64,000 bases of DNA from Acanthopleura granulata (lineage: Eukaryota; Mollusca; Polyplacophora; Chitonida; Chitonidae). Shown here in pieces: positions 48,445 to 60,630 of this stretch. The notes under the pieces are model-generated. The model saw nothing but the letters and a program-made list of their open reading frames with translations. It ran no database searches and had not been told where the DNA came from. The stretch lies in NCBI GenBank assembly GCA_016165875.1, contig JABBOT010000080.1:8228172-8292171 (forward strand). The letters are read 5' to 3'. Position numbers and translations under genes: made by a program. Position 1 is the first letter of the stretch. Every line of letters starts with the position of its first letter.

Positions 48445-49078
48445 GAGAATGTCGCTAACTAAGGCCTATGTACTGACTATAGCGTGTCGCTAACTAAGGC
48501 CTATATACTGACTATAGAGTGTCACTAGCTAAGGCCTATATACTGCCTATAGAGTGTCACTAGGGCCTATGTACTGACTATAGAGTGTCACTAACAAAGG
48601 TCTGTATGCTGACTATAGAGTGTCACTAAGGCCTATATACTGCCTATAGAGTGTCACTAACGAAGGCCTATATACTGACTATAGAGTGTCACTAAGGCCT
48701 ATATACTGCCTATAGAGTGTCAGTACCGAAGGCCTATATACTGCCTATAGAGTGTTACTAGCGAAAGCCTGTATACTGCCTATAGAGTGTCACTAACTAA
48801 GGCCTATATACTGCCTATAGAGTGTCACTAACTAAGGCCCATGTAGACATATATACATATACTAACTAGAATGTCGCAAACTAAGGCCTATATACTGACT
48901 ATAGGGTGCCACTAGCTAAGGCCTATATACTGACTATAGCGTGTCACTAACAAAGGCCTGTATACTGACTATAGAGTGTCACTAGGGCCTATATACTGAC
49001 TATAGAGTGCCACTAGCTAAGGCCTATATACTAACTATAGAGTGTCACTTGCTAAGGCCTATATACTGCCTACACCGT
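48445..49078. repeat. Minisatellite, 31-35 bp unit, about 18 copies
   Basis: Unit GGCCTATATACTGACTATAG plus AGTGTCACTAACTAA, with a shorter form lacking the CTAA spacer. An ATACATATACTAA-GAATGTCGC lead-in occurs at 48431 and again near 48853, so the array holds a larger duplication. Confidence 0.92.
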
Positions 49079-49254
49079 CACTGTAAACTAACCATGAACA
49101 ACGTTAGCAGCCAGTAGACTCTACTCCTTAAAATATTGTGTTGTTCCTTTTTTTTTTTTTTAAGAGTTATCGGATGCTTATCCTAAGCACCTTGTCTGCC
49201 GTCCATTTAATAGTATAGCACACATCTCCAAGGTTTCAATCTGCACGAAACCGC

Positions 49255-49572
49255 ATCGATGGCCTGGTGGTTAGGGCGCCTGCCCCCGGGCTGGGAGATT
49301 CGAGATCAAACCCGGTTCGGGTCATACAAAAGACTTAACAAATGGTACTTCTTGCTGTCTCGCTTGGCACTCAGCACTAAGAGGTTAAAACAAGGAAACA
49401 GCAATGGTTGGCCAGGTGTCAGTGTAATGTGACAGTGTGGCAGCAGCACTTTGGCGGCATCGACTCGCCGTCACAAAAAGACACAGTATATAGAAAGTCT
49501 AAGGACTCCTTGTCGACATATCACTGAAAATTTGTTGAGTACCACGTTAAACCCAAGCATACATACGTGAAT
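49255..49572 (+). mobile_element. SINE family B, full length
   Basis: Head TGGCCTGGTGGTTAGGGCG (box A), box B-like GAGATCAAACCCGG, body GTGTCAGTGTAATGTGACAG, end TATCACTGAAAATTTGTTG plus TTAAACCCAAGCATACATA. Confidence 0.88.
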
Positions 49573-49689
49573 TCATTCCGCAGGTTCTAGGACAAGCGTG
49601 TTGATTTTAGGGTAGATCGGATTTTATTCACCAAGATGGAATATAGATCCTCAAGATTCCAGTCCAAGCAGATGAGTATCATCTGCCAC

Positions 49690-50300
49690 TGTTCTCAAGA
49701 CATACCCGTAGCTGTACAGATCTGAATTGACACCAGGTGGCGCTTGCTTGACAACTTCCGAACCAATATGATGACAGTTGGGCTCATGGTACTGGGGTAG
49801 CTGTAATATGTTGCTATACCCATGTCCACGAATTTAACGTTGAGGCCATTGCCTAGGCCTTCCTCCAGGACAATGTTATCAAACTTTATGTCATTCAGAA
49901 GCATGCCTTTCTTGTGGATTTTCTGTAATCCCTTAGGCCCTTGTAGGGCAAATTGCAGCCATGTCTTTCTGTCGGCTCCTCTGGTCATCAGATCGTCCAT
50001 GGTTGTCCCCTGACCAATACACTCTCGAACCAGAAATTAGGTTGCTTCCTTTCTTTGCCATGCTGATTAATCCATTGACCCTGTGTACAGCTCTGGTGTG
50101 CTGTTGGTACCTCTGTATCTTCGCCTCTCTCTCGATTTCTTCCACAGGCGCACGGTTTGCTTTGAAGAACCTGGCCACAACGTCTGTCGTCTGCTCTTCT
50201 TGGCCAGATTTCCCGCGCTAGACGTATCCATACCCACCCTTACCCAGACTGTCACATGCACCATCTTCCTGGCACTCCCAAGCCCAGGTCTGTGGAGGAA
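49690..50300 (-). pseudogene. Protein-kinase-like pseudogene, copy 1
   Basis: Minus-strand kinase-fold signatures in order: glycine-rich loop LGKGGYGYV (50247-50221), immediately followed by an in-frame TAG (50218-50220); EEIEREAKIQRY (alpha-C-like Glu region); KKGSNLI; then, after a frame change near 50030, the catalytic loop HKKGMLLNDIKFDNIVL with Asp, Lys and Asn in place; then VKFVDMGIAT, with DMG in place of DFG. The sequence decays after that. HRD is replaced by a LND-type loop, seen in divergent metazoan kinases. The frame change and the stop show it is not translated as one chain. Direct repeats at 49597-49639 and 50376-50422 flank it. Confidence 0.75.
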
Positions 50301-51209
50301 ATACTTGGGAAGGACACGCAACTCAAGAGAGGCACGAAATTAGGATGCTGCCTGCTTGGTGGTTACAATCAACAAACGTCGATTTTAGGGAAGGTAAGAG
50401 GATGTTATATTCAACAAGATGGTTGATAGTAAGCATGTAAACTTATGCTTAAAGTAGTGATCTCTATGCCTCAAAAAATCTTTTGACATCATTTAACATC
50501 AATAAATAAATTTAAGTATATAAAAGATTTGACACCGATGTAAAGACACAATGAAAAGTCCATGAATAATGCCAAGCTTTGGGTTATGACTGGAAATTAA
50601 GCAAACCAGCGGTAGTTTAACTGTTTTTCTACATGGTGACAAGGTTCAAGACATTGATTGCCCTATCAAGTTGTGGTAAAAATGACCTTTGCACCTGAAG
50701 GTTTTCCTTCAAAATACCTCAAGATTGTATCTTGAAGAATTCGTATTAGAAGTGTTGAATAAGTCATTTGGGAAAGTACACATAAATCAAGGTCATTATT
50801 GATTTTATTGTGTTGAACGTGTGGCCTACACACCATGTTTGGTGCCTTGTTGATAAGAATTAAGGTGTTTAACAGTGCTTTATGAATCTTTGAAGACTGT
50901 ATGTTGTAGAATCAGTGGAAAGTAACTGTAGCAAGGCTAAATTCTATAATGAAAACAGGACATAAATAATATTTTGACTTCAAGATTTGGTTTCACAGAT
51001 TGATTGTCATGATGTGACCACCGTAACGGCAGACATCAGTTACCACAGCAGATGGTACTTATCTCAGCAGATGTCATTTACCACAGCAGATGTCAGCTAC
51101 CACATACTGAGGAGACATTCCACTCACAGGATCAGTACCGTAAGACGCAGTCATTGATTCGGATTATCAAACATCAGCTTAGATCCCCAGAACGACAGGT
51201 GAGCATCCT
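50301..51209. other. Spacer between the kinase copies
   Basis: AT-rich. A short GCAGATGTCA(G)TTACCACA-type repeat (three to four copies) lies at about 51028-51105. Confidence 0.5.
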
Positions 51210-51229
51210 CTGCCACTGTTCTCAAGACC

Positions 51230-51800
51230 TACCTGAAGCTGTACAGATCTGAATTGACTCTAGATGATGTTTGGGTGACAATTTTGGCTGAGCCCACAGT
51301 ACTGGTGTAGCTGTTATACATCGCCATGCCCATATCCACGAATGTAACCTTGAGTCATGGCTGTGCTGGAGGACAATGTTATCAAACTTCATGTCGTTCA
51401 GAAGGACACCTTTCTTGTGGATTTTCTGCAGTCCCTTAGCCCTTTGTAGGGCAAATTGCAGCCTTGTCTTTTTGTCGGCTCCTCTGGCCGTTAGATCGTC
51501 CATGGTCGTCCCCTGACCAACACGCCTCTGGACCAGAATCGGGTCGCTTCCTTTCTTTGCCATGCTGATTAATCCATGGACCCTGTGTACAGCTCTGGTG
51601 TGCTATAGGTACCGCTGTATCTTTGCCTCTCTCTCGATTTCTTCCACACAGGCTCGTTTGGTTGGAAGAACTTGGCCATGATATCTGTCGTCTCCTCTTG
51701 TTGGACTTGTTCCGCGCTGGACATATCCATACCTGCCCTGCTGGTACTCCAAGTCCAGGTCTGTGCGGGAAATACCGGAGGGACATGCCATTGATAGAGG
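51230..51800 (-). pseudogene. Protein-kinase-like pseudogene, copy 2
   Basis: Paralogue of the copy 1,500 bp away, in the same order and strand. The loop is QGRYGYV, with CAG (51717-51719) where copy 1 has TAG. EEIEREAKIQRY is followed by a TAG at 51603-51605. AKKGSDPILV and GQGTTMDDL are in frame here, then HKKGVLLNDMKFDNIVL. A frameshift then separates VTFVDMGMAM. The lesions differ from those of copy 1, so either the copies decayed independently after duplication or each is a retro-derived or degraded copy of an active gene elsewhere. Confidence 0.75.
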
Positions 51801-51814
51801 CATGAGGTTCCCAA

Positions 51815-52720
51815 TTATATGGTCCTGTGATCTACCAGAATAAGATAAATGAGTCCAAGGAGTGTCTTAGTGCACATTTCTTCTTCTCAGGTGTTGATGT
51901 TCACCGAATCGACTTGACCCTAACCAGAAACAGAATAGGCCTACAATGATGTTAAACGAATGTGACTGTAATTTGATATAGACGTGGTTTTGTAATTTTC
52001 AAAATAAGACTGAGCAGTGTAAATTTATACATGCATATGGCATTACCTTTAATGGACCCAGCTTTGAAAGAAAGCATTTCGATATCTGACAAACATTCAT
52101 ATCTATTATGTGAGATACTTCAAGTGGGAACTAGTTGTTTATAATATATATATATATTGAAAACATTTATTTTGTAGCTAGAATATTATTTATATTACTG
52201 AAAAAATGTATTTCGTATCTAGAATATTATAAACCCTGACTGAGGTAATCTAACAACAGACCGCATTTCACCCGTTATGTTTGACCTGTTGCTAACCATC
52301 ACATTGTTGTCGGTGCTCTGTTTTCACACTCTGTGGTTTAGTCTTTTATATTGTGTCCCTGCATGAAAAAAACCCCGGATTCTGCTGGTGGACTAAGCAC
52401 ATCCAAGACCTGGTTCCATTGCATTGTTTTCTTGTTAGTGTTTGTTAAGTCTGACTTTGAATAATTCTAGACCAGAGACATTTTGTTAATTACAGTGTAC
52501 ATCAGTGCATTTTTTTCCTTTAGTTCTGTACAAGTCATAGCGCTGGGGGAGGGTGGTGGTAGTGGACAAGTTTCTACTTTTTATGTATGTACATGAGCAG
52601 TTCGAATAAGATCCCAACTGAGGTAAATTCACAGGAGGCTGGATTTCACCGGATTACTCTGGATTCACTGGATTACATAAGACCATTCGCCAACTAAACA
52701 CTGTCGTCGCTTACACTCAC
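51815..52720. other. Intergenic, nothing recognised
   Basis: AT-rich, with a small TA run near 52146-52158. Confidence 0.5.
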
Positions 52721-52721
52721 C

Positions 52722-52885
52722 CGTCCTCTCCGGCCGCACGTGGGAAGGTCCACCAGCAAGGTGTGGATGGTCGTGGGTTTCCTCCGGGCTCTGCCCGGTT
52801 GCCTCCGACCATAATGCTGGCTGTGGCCGTGTAAGTGAAATATTCTTGTTAACGGCGTAAAACACCAATCAGTTAAATACATAAA
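52722..52885 (+). mobile_element. SINE family A, 5' truncated
   Basis: From CTCTCCGGCCGCACGTGGGA to the AACACCAATCAGTTAAATAC tail. Confidence 0.82.
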
Positions 52886-53344
52886 TAAGTTGTACTCGCC
52901 CTCGCTGGCTCAGATTGTTTACAGGGAGAAAAGTTTGATTCCAAGTTTTGATTTGAGCTAATTTAACATGGAAAACTTATTTCCAGACTGGCTAATCGAA
53001 GATTGTTATACTTTTGTTGACTCAGAGGTGTAACCCTCCTTTGAGTCAGAAAAATAAGAGTCAGATGAGTTTTCTATGGGAAGCCTATCTAGCCATATGA
53101 TTTAGTTTTCTGGGTTGAATGAGCAGAATTGGAAAACTCAGATCTTAAGTCTTCTCTCTCACTGCAAAAGCGCTGGCTTACCTTCTTTCATGAGGTCACA
53201 TGTTCGGACCCAGCTCTCGCTATCTTGGCACCGACTTAGTCAGGTGACGTATGACGTGCACTGTACTAGGTGAATGACAATTGCTTACTGTGGTTTCCTC
53301 CAACCATAAACCCGGACCACCCGGATAAAACACCAAGCAAATAC

Positions 53345-53465
53345 CTCTCCAGCCATACGTGGGAAGGTCCGCTGGCAACCTGCGGAGGATTGTGGGCTTC
53401 CCACGGTCCCTGTCCGGTTTTCTCCAACCATAATATGGCGTAAAACACCAATCAAACAAATAAAT
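53345..53465 (+). mobile_element. SINE family A, truncated, tail to tail with the next copy
   Basis: From CCAGCCATACGTGGGAAGG to AACACCAATCAAACAAATAA. A further body/tail scrap lies at 53281-53342. Confidence 0.78.
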
Positions 53466-53487
53466 ATTTATCTATTTATTTGTTTGC

Positions 53488-53672
53488 TTGGTTTTATTTA
53501 TTTAAGTGATTGGTGTTTTACACCGTATTCAAGAACGTTTCACTTATGCGATGGCGGCCAGCATTATGGTGGGAAGAAACTTGGCAGAGCCCGGATGAAA
53601 CCCATGACCATCCGCTCGTTGGTGGCGGACCTTCCCAAGTACAGCCGTAGAGGAAGCCAACATGAACTGTTT
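53488..53672 (-). mobile_element. SINE family A, head-truncated, inverted partner
   Basis: Complement of the tail at the left (TTATTTATTTAAGTGATTGG), GGCCAGCATTATGGTGGG, then GGAAGCCAACATGAACT; head missing. With the copy at 53345-53465 it forms an inverted pair about 20 bp apart that could fold into a hairpin. Confidence 0.8.
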
Positions 53673-54425
53673 GTCTGCAAGATGTTTCCAGAATTTGCAT
53701 TGTGCATAATAGGACATCTCCTGTTTAGATTTTGGTGCCTGTTCGTCCATTTGTTCTTCGTTTGACCAAGCTGAGCCAGTTTGATTGGCTACTCCTCTCT
53801 TGAATCTTCATTTTGATCGTTGATTCCATTTCGTCCCCCCATTTGATCAGTTTTTATCCGTTTTGATAGGTTGCTGGATTGCTTGACTGAATGTTATCAA
53901 ATTCTGTTGTGTAATTAGCAACTTCCGCAAAATCTCGTCCTTAACTTAGACACGTCAGTTTGTCTCGTCCAAACATGCCTGAAGTCGCGAGTATTCTTAA
54001 ATGAATGGAATCGTCCTAACAGAGGTCGGTCCAATACGTGCACTCTTGTTTCTTTCTTTATAGTTAGTCCAATCTCCATAATGCCGTGTTCAGAATGCAA
54101 AGCGAATGTTATGTGTTTTACACAGCTTGGGATCCACTTGTTTACACAGAAAATGGCATCCATAGCATATCAAACCTGTTTTTAACAATGCTCCGCAGTG
54201 TTGCACTGGAACATAGACCATAACGGACAATCTGTCCACAGCGTGACATTCTGACAGATTGCGACGCTGTTTGTGGTGTTATTGGTCGAGTCATGGGTTT
54301 GTTTTCGTTACAAAAACATTTAGTTTTCACCCTTCTTTATACACTGATACAACTGTCGTTCAACATTTGTGGACTGAGAACAAGATTTAACCGCGACAGC
54401 TCACCGAGGTGAAAACTCGATAAAC
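53673..54425. other. Intergenic, nothing recognised
   Basis: Several short minus-strand ORFs without splice or motif support. Confidence 0.45.
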
Positions 54426-54980
54426 AAACCTTCCAACATAATGCCAAAAACCTTCCAACATAATACACAAACCTCCTAACATACCACAGACCTTCCAACA
54501 TAATGCCACAAACCTTCCAACATAATACCATGGACCTTCCGACATAATAGCACAAACCTCTAAACATACCACAGACCTTCCAACATAATAGCACAAACCT
54601 CCAAATATACCACAGACCTTCCAACATAGTAGCACACACCTCCAAACATACCACGGACCTTCCAACATAATAGCACAAACCTCAAAATAAACCACAGACC
54701 TTCCAACATAATAGCACAAACCTCCAAATATACCACAGACCTTCCAACATAATACCACAAACCTCCAAATATACCACGGACCTTCCAACGTAATGCCACA
54801 AACCTTCCAACATCATAGCACAAACCTCCAAACATACCTTGGACCTTCCGACATAATACCACAAACCTCCAAATATACCACGGACCTTCCAACATAATAG
54901 CACAAACCTCCAAACATACCATGGACCTTCCGACATAATAGCACAGACCTCCCAACACAATACCACAACTCTTCCAACAT
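54426..54980. repeat. Minisatellite, 41-bp unit, about 13 copies
   Basis: Unit CCTTCCAACATAATAGCACA plus AACCTCCAAATATACCACGGA. Each unit is itself two related halves (22 and 19 bp). Minus-strand frames stay open and give CWKV/GGLC-type repetitive peptides, which I treat as artefact. Confidence 0.92.
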
Positions 54981-55250
54981 ATACACAATGAATTAAATTA
55001 AGCACCCCCTGGGTTTTCACTGTGGCGATTTTAATATTCTTCTGTGTGAAAAAGAGTGTAAAATGTTATTAGTTGTGAACCGTAGTTGTGAACAATGACA
55101 AAATGATTGGAATCCATGTGTTTTAATGATAACTCACATGCATTTCTGTCATCACTGCTTTTTATGTGAAACAATGGCTTTACAAGCTCACGTGAGCAGC
55201 GTGTAAGCAGTGGTTGAAATTACTCAAAACGTAACTTGGTATCTCGAAAG
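54981..55250. other. Intergenic, nothing recognised
   Basis: No feature supported. Confidence 0.5.
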
Positions 55251-55558
55251 GCGTTTTACGTCAATATCGGGTGTGTCCGCCGTGTACCTGGATGACAACC
55301 AGAACCCTTCTCCTCATACCACCGTCAGCCTCTTGATACCGTGTCGCTGCCATTTCACGTGCAAAGCAGCTTTCAGTTGGGCCATGTGTACAGGTGGATC
55401 CCTTGCTTGCACAGGACGACCAACCATGTCCAAGACGTGTTCCAGAGGGTTGGGATCGTGACTCTTTCCTGGCGAAGGAATCAGGAGACCGACAGGTGGT
55501 ACGAGTAGAAGGGTTCAGACTGTCATCCAGGCACACTCTGGATACTGACGTAAAACGC
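55251..55558 (-). mobile_element. Tc1-like transposase relic within inverted repeats
   Basis: Minus-strand remains of a Tc1/mariner transposase C-terminus: DPNPLEHVLDMVGRP (the family's PDLNPIEHLWD block around the last catalytic Glu) near 55420-55470, then HMAQLKAALHVKWQ. After a frame change comes VIQVHGGHTRY, the typical Tc1 end, near 55255-55290. The outer about 65 bp at each side (55251-55323 and 55497-55558) are imperfect inverted repeats sharing GCGTTTTACGTCA, CCTGGATGACA and AACCCTTCT. The left arm includes the GGHTRY coding end, so this is a rearranged fold-back remnant. It is not an intact transposon. Confidence 0.75.
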
Positions 55559-55721
55559 TTTATGAGTGTGGGGGGGGGGGGGGCGTGATTAATTAATTTC
55601 TTTGTGCATGTATAAATCTCAGAACTTTCAACACAAAACCACAAACCACCTTGTGTCAGACAGACTCTAGCCTCATGACAAAGTCTGTAGGAATACTTGC
55701 AAAGAATTACCAGTTAGTGGC

Positions 55722-55935
55722 GGCCTCCGTAGTCGATTGGTTAGTGTGCATGCACAGAACAGTGTCTCCCGAGCCTCACACCAATGTGAAAGCTGTGGGT
55801 TCAAACCCAGCTCATCGGGGCTTCCTCTCTGATTGTATGATCTACTAGCATCCTGTGAATGGTCGTGGGTCTACCCAGTTTCCTCCTACGACATAAGTGA
55901 AACATTCTACGTAAAACAACAATAAATGTCTATTA
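55722..55935 (+). mobile_element. SINE family A, internally deleted
   Basis: Head GCGGCCTCCGTAGTCGATTG, B box GTGGGTTCAAACCC, shortened body, tail AACAACAATAAATG. Confidence 0.8.
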
Positions 55936-56737
55936 CCTATGTGCCCGATTTCCCTCGATATATAAAACAGAAAGGACAAGAAAGCATGAAAATATAATTT
56001 GGTTCAGTTTATTTGAAATCAACACCATATCCACGGATCGATGTTAAGGAAAGCAACATTATACTGACACATTATATACATAAATATTTTACATCACCAA
56101 TATGAACTTGTCGGATTATCTTATTTCATGATTTAAAACATGCATTCATCCTAGAAACATTTGTAGGCAAAATAATAGCCTAACAGTTCGATATATATGT
56201 GTTCAGGGTACGGTAGCAAACACATACTCACTACTGGATCCAGAACGTCATTTGGAAATCACTGTCACATTTACTGTATGAAATTTCATATCCGCCCATT
56301 AGAGATAAAATATATGTACATGGTTACAGTGTGACCAATAACTTAAAATGTGAAATTAAAAGCCATGTGAAGAATTCAGACCCTGATCTCTAGAAATGAG
56401 CTTATTTTGAGCCAGAGCAAAAACAAATTAGACACTTCCAAATAAGGTTAAACACCGCAGAGCTGGTGATTAATGTTGACAGTACATTTATAGAAGAATT
56501 TAACTTCATCCCTTTCTCCAAATTAAATTTGTTTCCCAAATTCAGGAAGGATAGTGGTGAGTGAAAAAATACACAAGGAATAAAATTACAGAAAACCCAC
56601 ACATAATAAGACGATGAATTACAACAAAATAGATTCATGCATGTCAAGTTGGAAACAGTTTTGTAATCTTATGATTTTCAAACAAATAGCAGAACCAAAA
56701 GTAACCTGCCTATGGATTAAACGGTAGGTTCCTGTCC

Positions 56738-56868
56738 CGTTCCACAAAACAGTTGTAGACTAAGTTGATTGTAACTACCATGACCACCCATGTTAAAGAG
56801 ATAGGATGCCATGGTAGTTTTAATCAACTTGGCCAACGAATGCTTTGTGGATAAGGGGCAAAATTGGG
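56738..56868. mobile_element. MITE-like palindromic element
   Basis: Left CCACAAAACAGTTG...AAGTTGATTGTAACTACCAT and the complement of the right end (CCACAAAGCATTCG...AAGTTGATTAAAACTACCAT) are imperfect inverted repeats of about 48 bp around a roughly 30-bp centre. Non-coding. Confidence 0.65.
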
Positions 56869-59800
56869 TGTGTCAATAAACTGATTTTTTTTAGTTGTAG
56901 TTTTCTGGTACATCAGTCAGCTTTAACTATATCAGAATATTTTGTCCTAATTTACTACCTCCATGCATAATTAATTCATAGCAATCTCAAAAATCACGAT
57001 TCTGGTCAGATTACACCAAGACTATTTACATGGCTTATCAAGACAAAGGGGCTTCTATGAATGTTCTATGTTAAAAAAAATTGGCCATATATAAAAATTT
57101 TATCAGAACTAGATAAAGCGTTACAATTAGCTAAATACATATATTGTAATATGATCATGGAAACTATGTTATATACTGAAACCTTACGAGCCAACACTAC
57201 AGAATAATGAACAGGGGTAATAAATGTAATTCAAATCATGATCCACAAAAAGTAGACAAACTTTAGCTCATCCAAGTTCTATAAGAAGCCATGCATTTAT
57301 CATCACTGAAGGTTTTACATGTAAAATATCTGAACAAGTACGGGGGGTGGACGTGTGGAGTGTAAATGCTTTTCATTTCCAAGGTGATTGGATACAAAAA
57401 AACCCCAATGGTTCTTAATAAACTGAACAAAACATTTCTGGGTTCCGGTGTTAACTAGATTCAACTTTTTTGTTCGCAAAATGCCCGAGGTACTTTAAGA
57501 CTTGCACAATTACAGTGATGAATACTAATACAATGCATATAGATGTATTTATTCTCAGAATAAATCCATTTGGAATTGAGAAGATTTTTAGAAATGTACA
57601 TGTGCTAAGCCTGTACATGCACTTTACTGTGTGTAGTTTGGCTGTACAAAACTGCTTCAGATTGAACTGTGGTGTTGTGAACACTGTTCTAATCCCTGTG
57701 CCCAGGCCATGAAAAGTCATTTATTGAAACATGCGCTCATAAGGAAATCCTGAATTATTTCTAACAGAAGATTCCGTTTCTTAAACTGATTTTGTCCAAG
57801 AAAACCATGAAATTCCTTTGGATCATGACGCAGTGTGTTCCAATTCACAAGTGGAATGGGAAATTACCAGGGATGTCTGCAGAAATTTAACATACTGTAA
57901 AGCTTTCATAAAAAAGCTATCTAGAAAAAAAATCCCACTGCTGTTATGGTGTGAAATTCAGCATATTCACAAAATTTACAGACATGACAGCCTGTCACTG
58001 AATTTGCCCACATGGGAACCCTAACCAGTACCACTGTGGCCAACAATATAGAATAGTCCATGGGACTTGGATGGTGATAATTCAGAACTTAAGCTTTGAG
58101 TAGAAATTTCAGACATCTTTAACGTTTGTACTCTGTCCAAATTCTAATCAAAAACCACTGTTGGTGTTTGTAAACAGATTCTTTCAGCACTTCCCCTCGC
58201 GATTCCCAGAAGTGGTCAATCAGGTCCAGTAAAGCAAGTAGCTAAAGGTGCTGGTTTATTTTCTTTTTATTTCATTTTTTTTTTATCATAACTGTGGCCC
58301 GAATACTTTTGTAATAATCTCTTTAAGAACACCTCGCATGTCTCGAGTACAAGTGATACAAGTATAATGTTATTTTTTTCTTTTTATACAAGTATACCTT
58401 ATCAAAGAATGAGAAGCCAATCTAAACTGATTTTTCATACCAGTATCATGCTGGTGAGCTGTTCTGACTTTAATGCACGTAAGACTGCCACAGGCAACAG
58501 GGGAATCTATTCTTCAAACTAAGATATCACATACAACTGCCCGAACAAAGCATTTTGATTTTATTTCTCAAATATCTAGCTTATTCTGATTGCATTAAAA
58601 ATGTAACAAGCCTTCACTACTGGTGACAATATACAATGGAAGCTGTCACACTTCCTAATGATCATGAGTTAGTTTATTTATTTTCTTTTGGTATTTATAT
58701 ATATATGTGTGTCTAAAAAAAGTTACATCTATTTACCACACAGTACAGATCATTTTTTTTTTTGTACAAACATACACATAGGAAACTTTCATTTCCAGTT
58801 TGCAATCAACTTCATGGAGCAAAGTTTTCACTTATTTTCTGGGTGAATGTAGTAAAATAGCTGTATCACAAAGTCGCATTATATCAAATGTTCTTTGATC
58901 ATTCTGACAAAAAAAAAGAACAATTTAAAGAAATACCTCCCAAGGTTACTAACAGGTACCTTTGATATAATCAGAAGCTTGTGAATTGATTGTTAACTCA
59001 ATATCTTAACATTTCTGAATTACTTGTGGAAAAAAATCTAACTTTCCCCAAAAGACTGAGTGACATTTCATCTAAAAAGACAAACTGAAAACTTGCTCAA
59101 CAATGATTCCAGTCTTTTCTGAATTACCTGGGGACAAAAATCTAACTTTCCTCAAAATACTAAGTGACATTTCACCTAAAACGACAAACTGAAAACTTAC
59201 TCAAAAATGTTTCCAGTCATACAAGTGAAATCTTTAAAAGATATACATGTTTCCATTTCCACTGATAAGCTTCACAAAGTATTTTAACGTGGAATCTCCG
59301 ACCAATAATGCTAAGGCGATACATGATGCAATATTTCAGTTTGTTTTTTTTTTCAAAGCATTTTATACAAGATTCAATGTTCTGAATTCTTCAGACCCAC
59401 CTGTTGTCGGTTTAAATAAAACAGAACTACTGATTCATGCAGAGCTTGCCGTCACACTTGCTGGAGTTGCCCCTTCACTCTACTTAAAATACAAATGTAA
59501 ACACATTAACAAAGCAGCAATGTAGAGTTTTATACATACATATGATATCTATATAGGTCAGAAGATCAGTAGGCCTATTGATTATATAACTATCAAAAAA
59601 TCTGAATGTCTCTGCACAATTTTGTTCCAGTTCACGTCATTAGTTACCCAACAATATCAATACAGAACGGTACATTCATCTGAATAAAATAAAAAGGACA
59701 CTGAAACATTCTCTCATTTTCTGACTGATTTCCAATACCAGGGGGGTTAACTCTGGCGTTTTGATACACTCAAGTATGTCTACCTTTTACTGTGAAGCTG

Positions 59801-60630
59801 TGGCTAGCATACATGTACCACTGGAAGATTGAAACATATGATGATATACTCTGTACACCAGTCAGGAAAAACATAACGCACTCACTTTTATGATAAGAAA
59901 ATATCCATGGTGAGAAACAGTGAACAAATCTGTACAAAATATGAGGGTTTCCCCTGTCAAAAATATCCCAGTCCAAATAATGCAATGATTACTCATCCTT
60001 CCATCCTAACCCACCTAGTTTAAGTTAGCCTTCTGTATGGTTTTAGACTGTTACGCATATACAGTACACCTGATGATAACACCTTTCAAACAATGTTCAA
60101 TTTTTTTTTTGCAACCATTCCGTTTCCTTCTTTGGGGCAACAGGCTTCTCAATTATCACTTAAAGTCGTTCTGTCCTTACTCCTCCCCTAAGCCATAAGC
60201 TAATTAAAACTTGTATACATATACAGACAAACACACAAAATCGAAACAAGCAAACCTTTGCTTATACCTATTATCATCAATATATCAAATTTCAATGTGC
60301 ATTATTCATCAAGTTTCTAGAAGCAGGCTCTTGTTGAATTATGGGAACGCAGCGCTCCTAAAAGGCGGTTCTAAGAGAATTCTTCAGGATGAGGAGAAAC
60401 TGAGATTGGTTAAATAAAGACCAAAGAAAGCAAGAGGTAAACTCATACACTATAAGCTCTTGTCACCATCATTTTGCTATTTAATGTCCCCTTCTACTTT
60501 CCAGCATCTATAATGTTATAAAATAAAACAAATCTCAACCACGCCAGTCAGCTTTTTGAAGCTTCAAATGATTTCTTCAGACCTCTCCAGCCATGGTCGC
60601 CACACAACAATCTGACACACTCATTTTCTA

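Noticed and set aside
54337..55020. Overlapping minus-strand frames with CWKV-GGLC repeats
   Set aside because: Product of the 41-bp minisatellite; the frame moves with each unit, so no single chain would be conserved.
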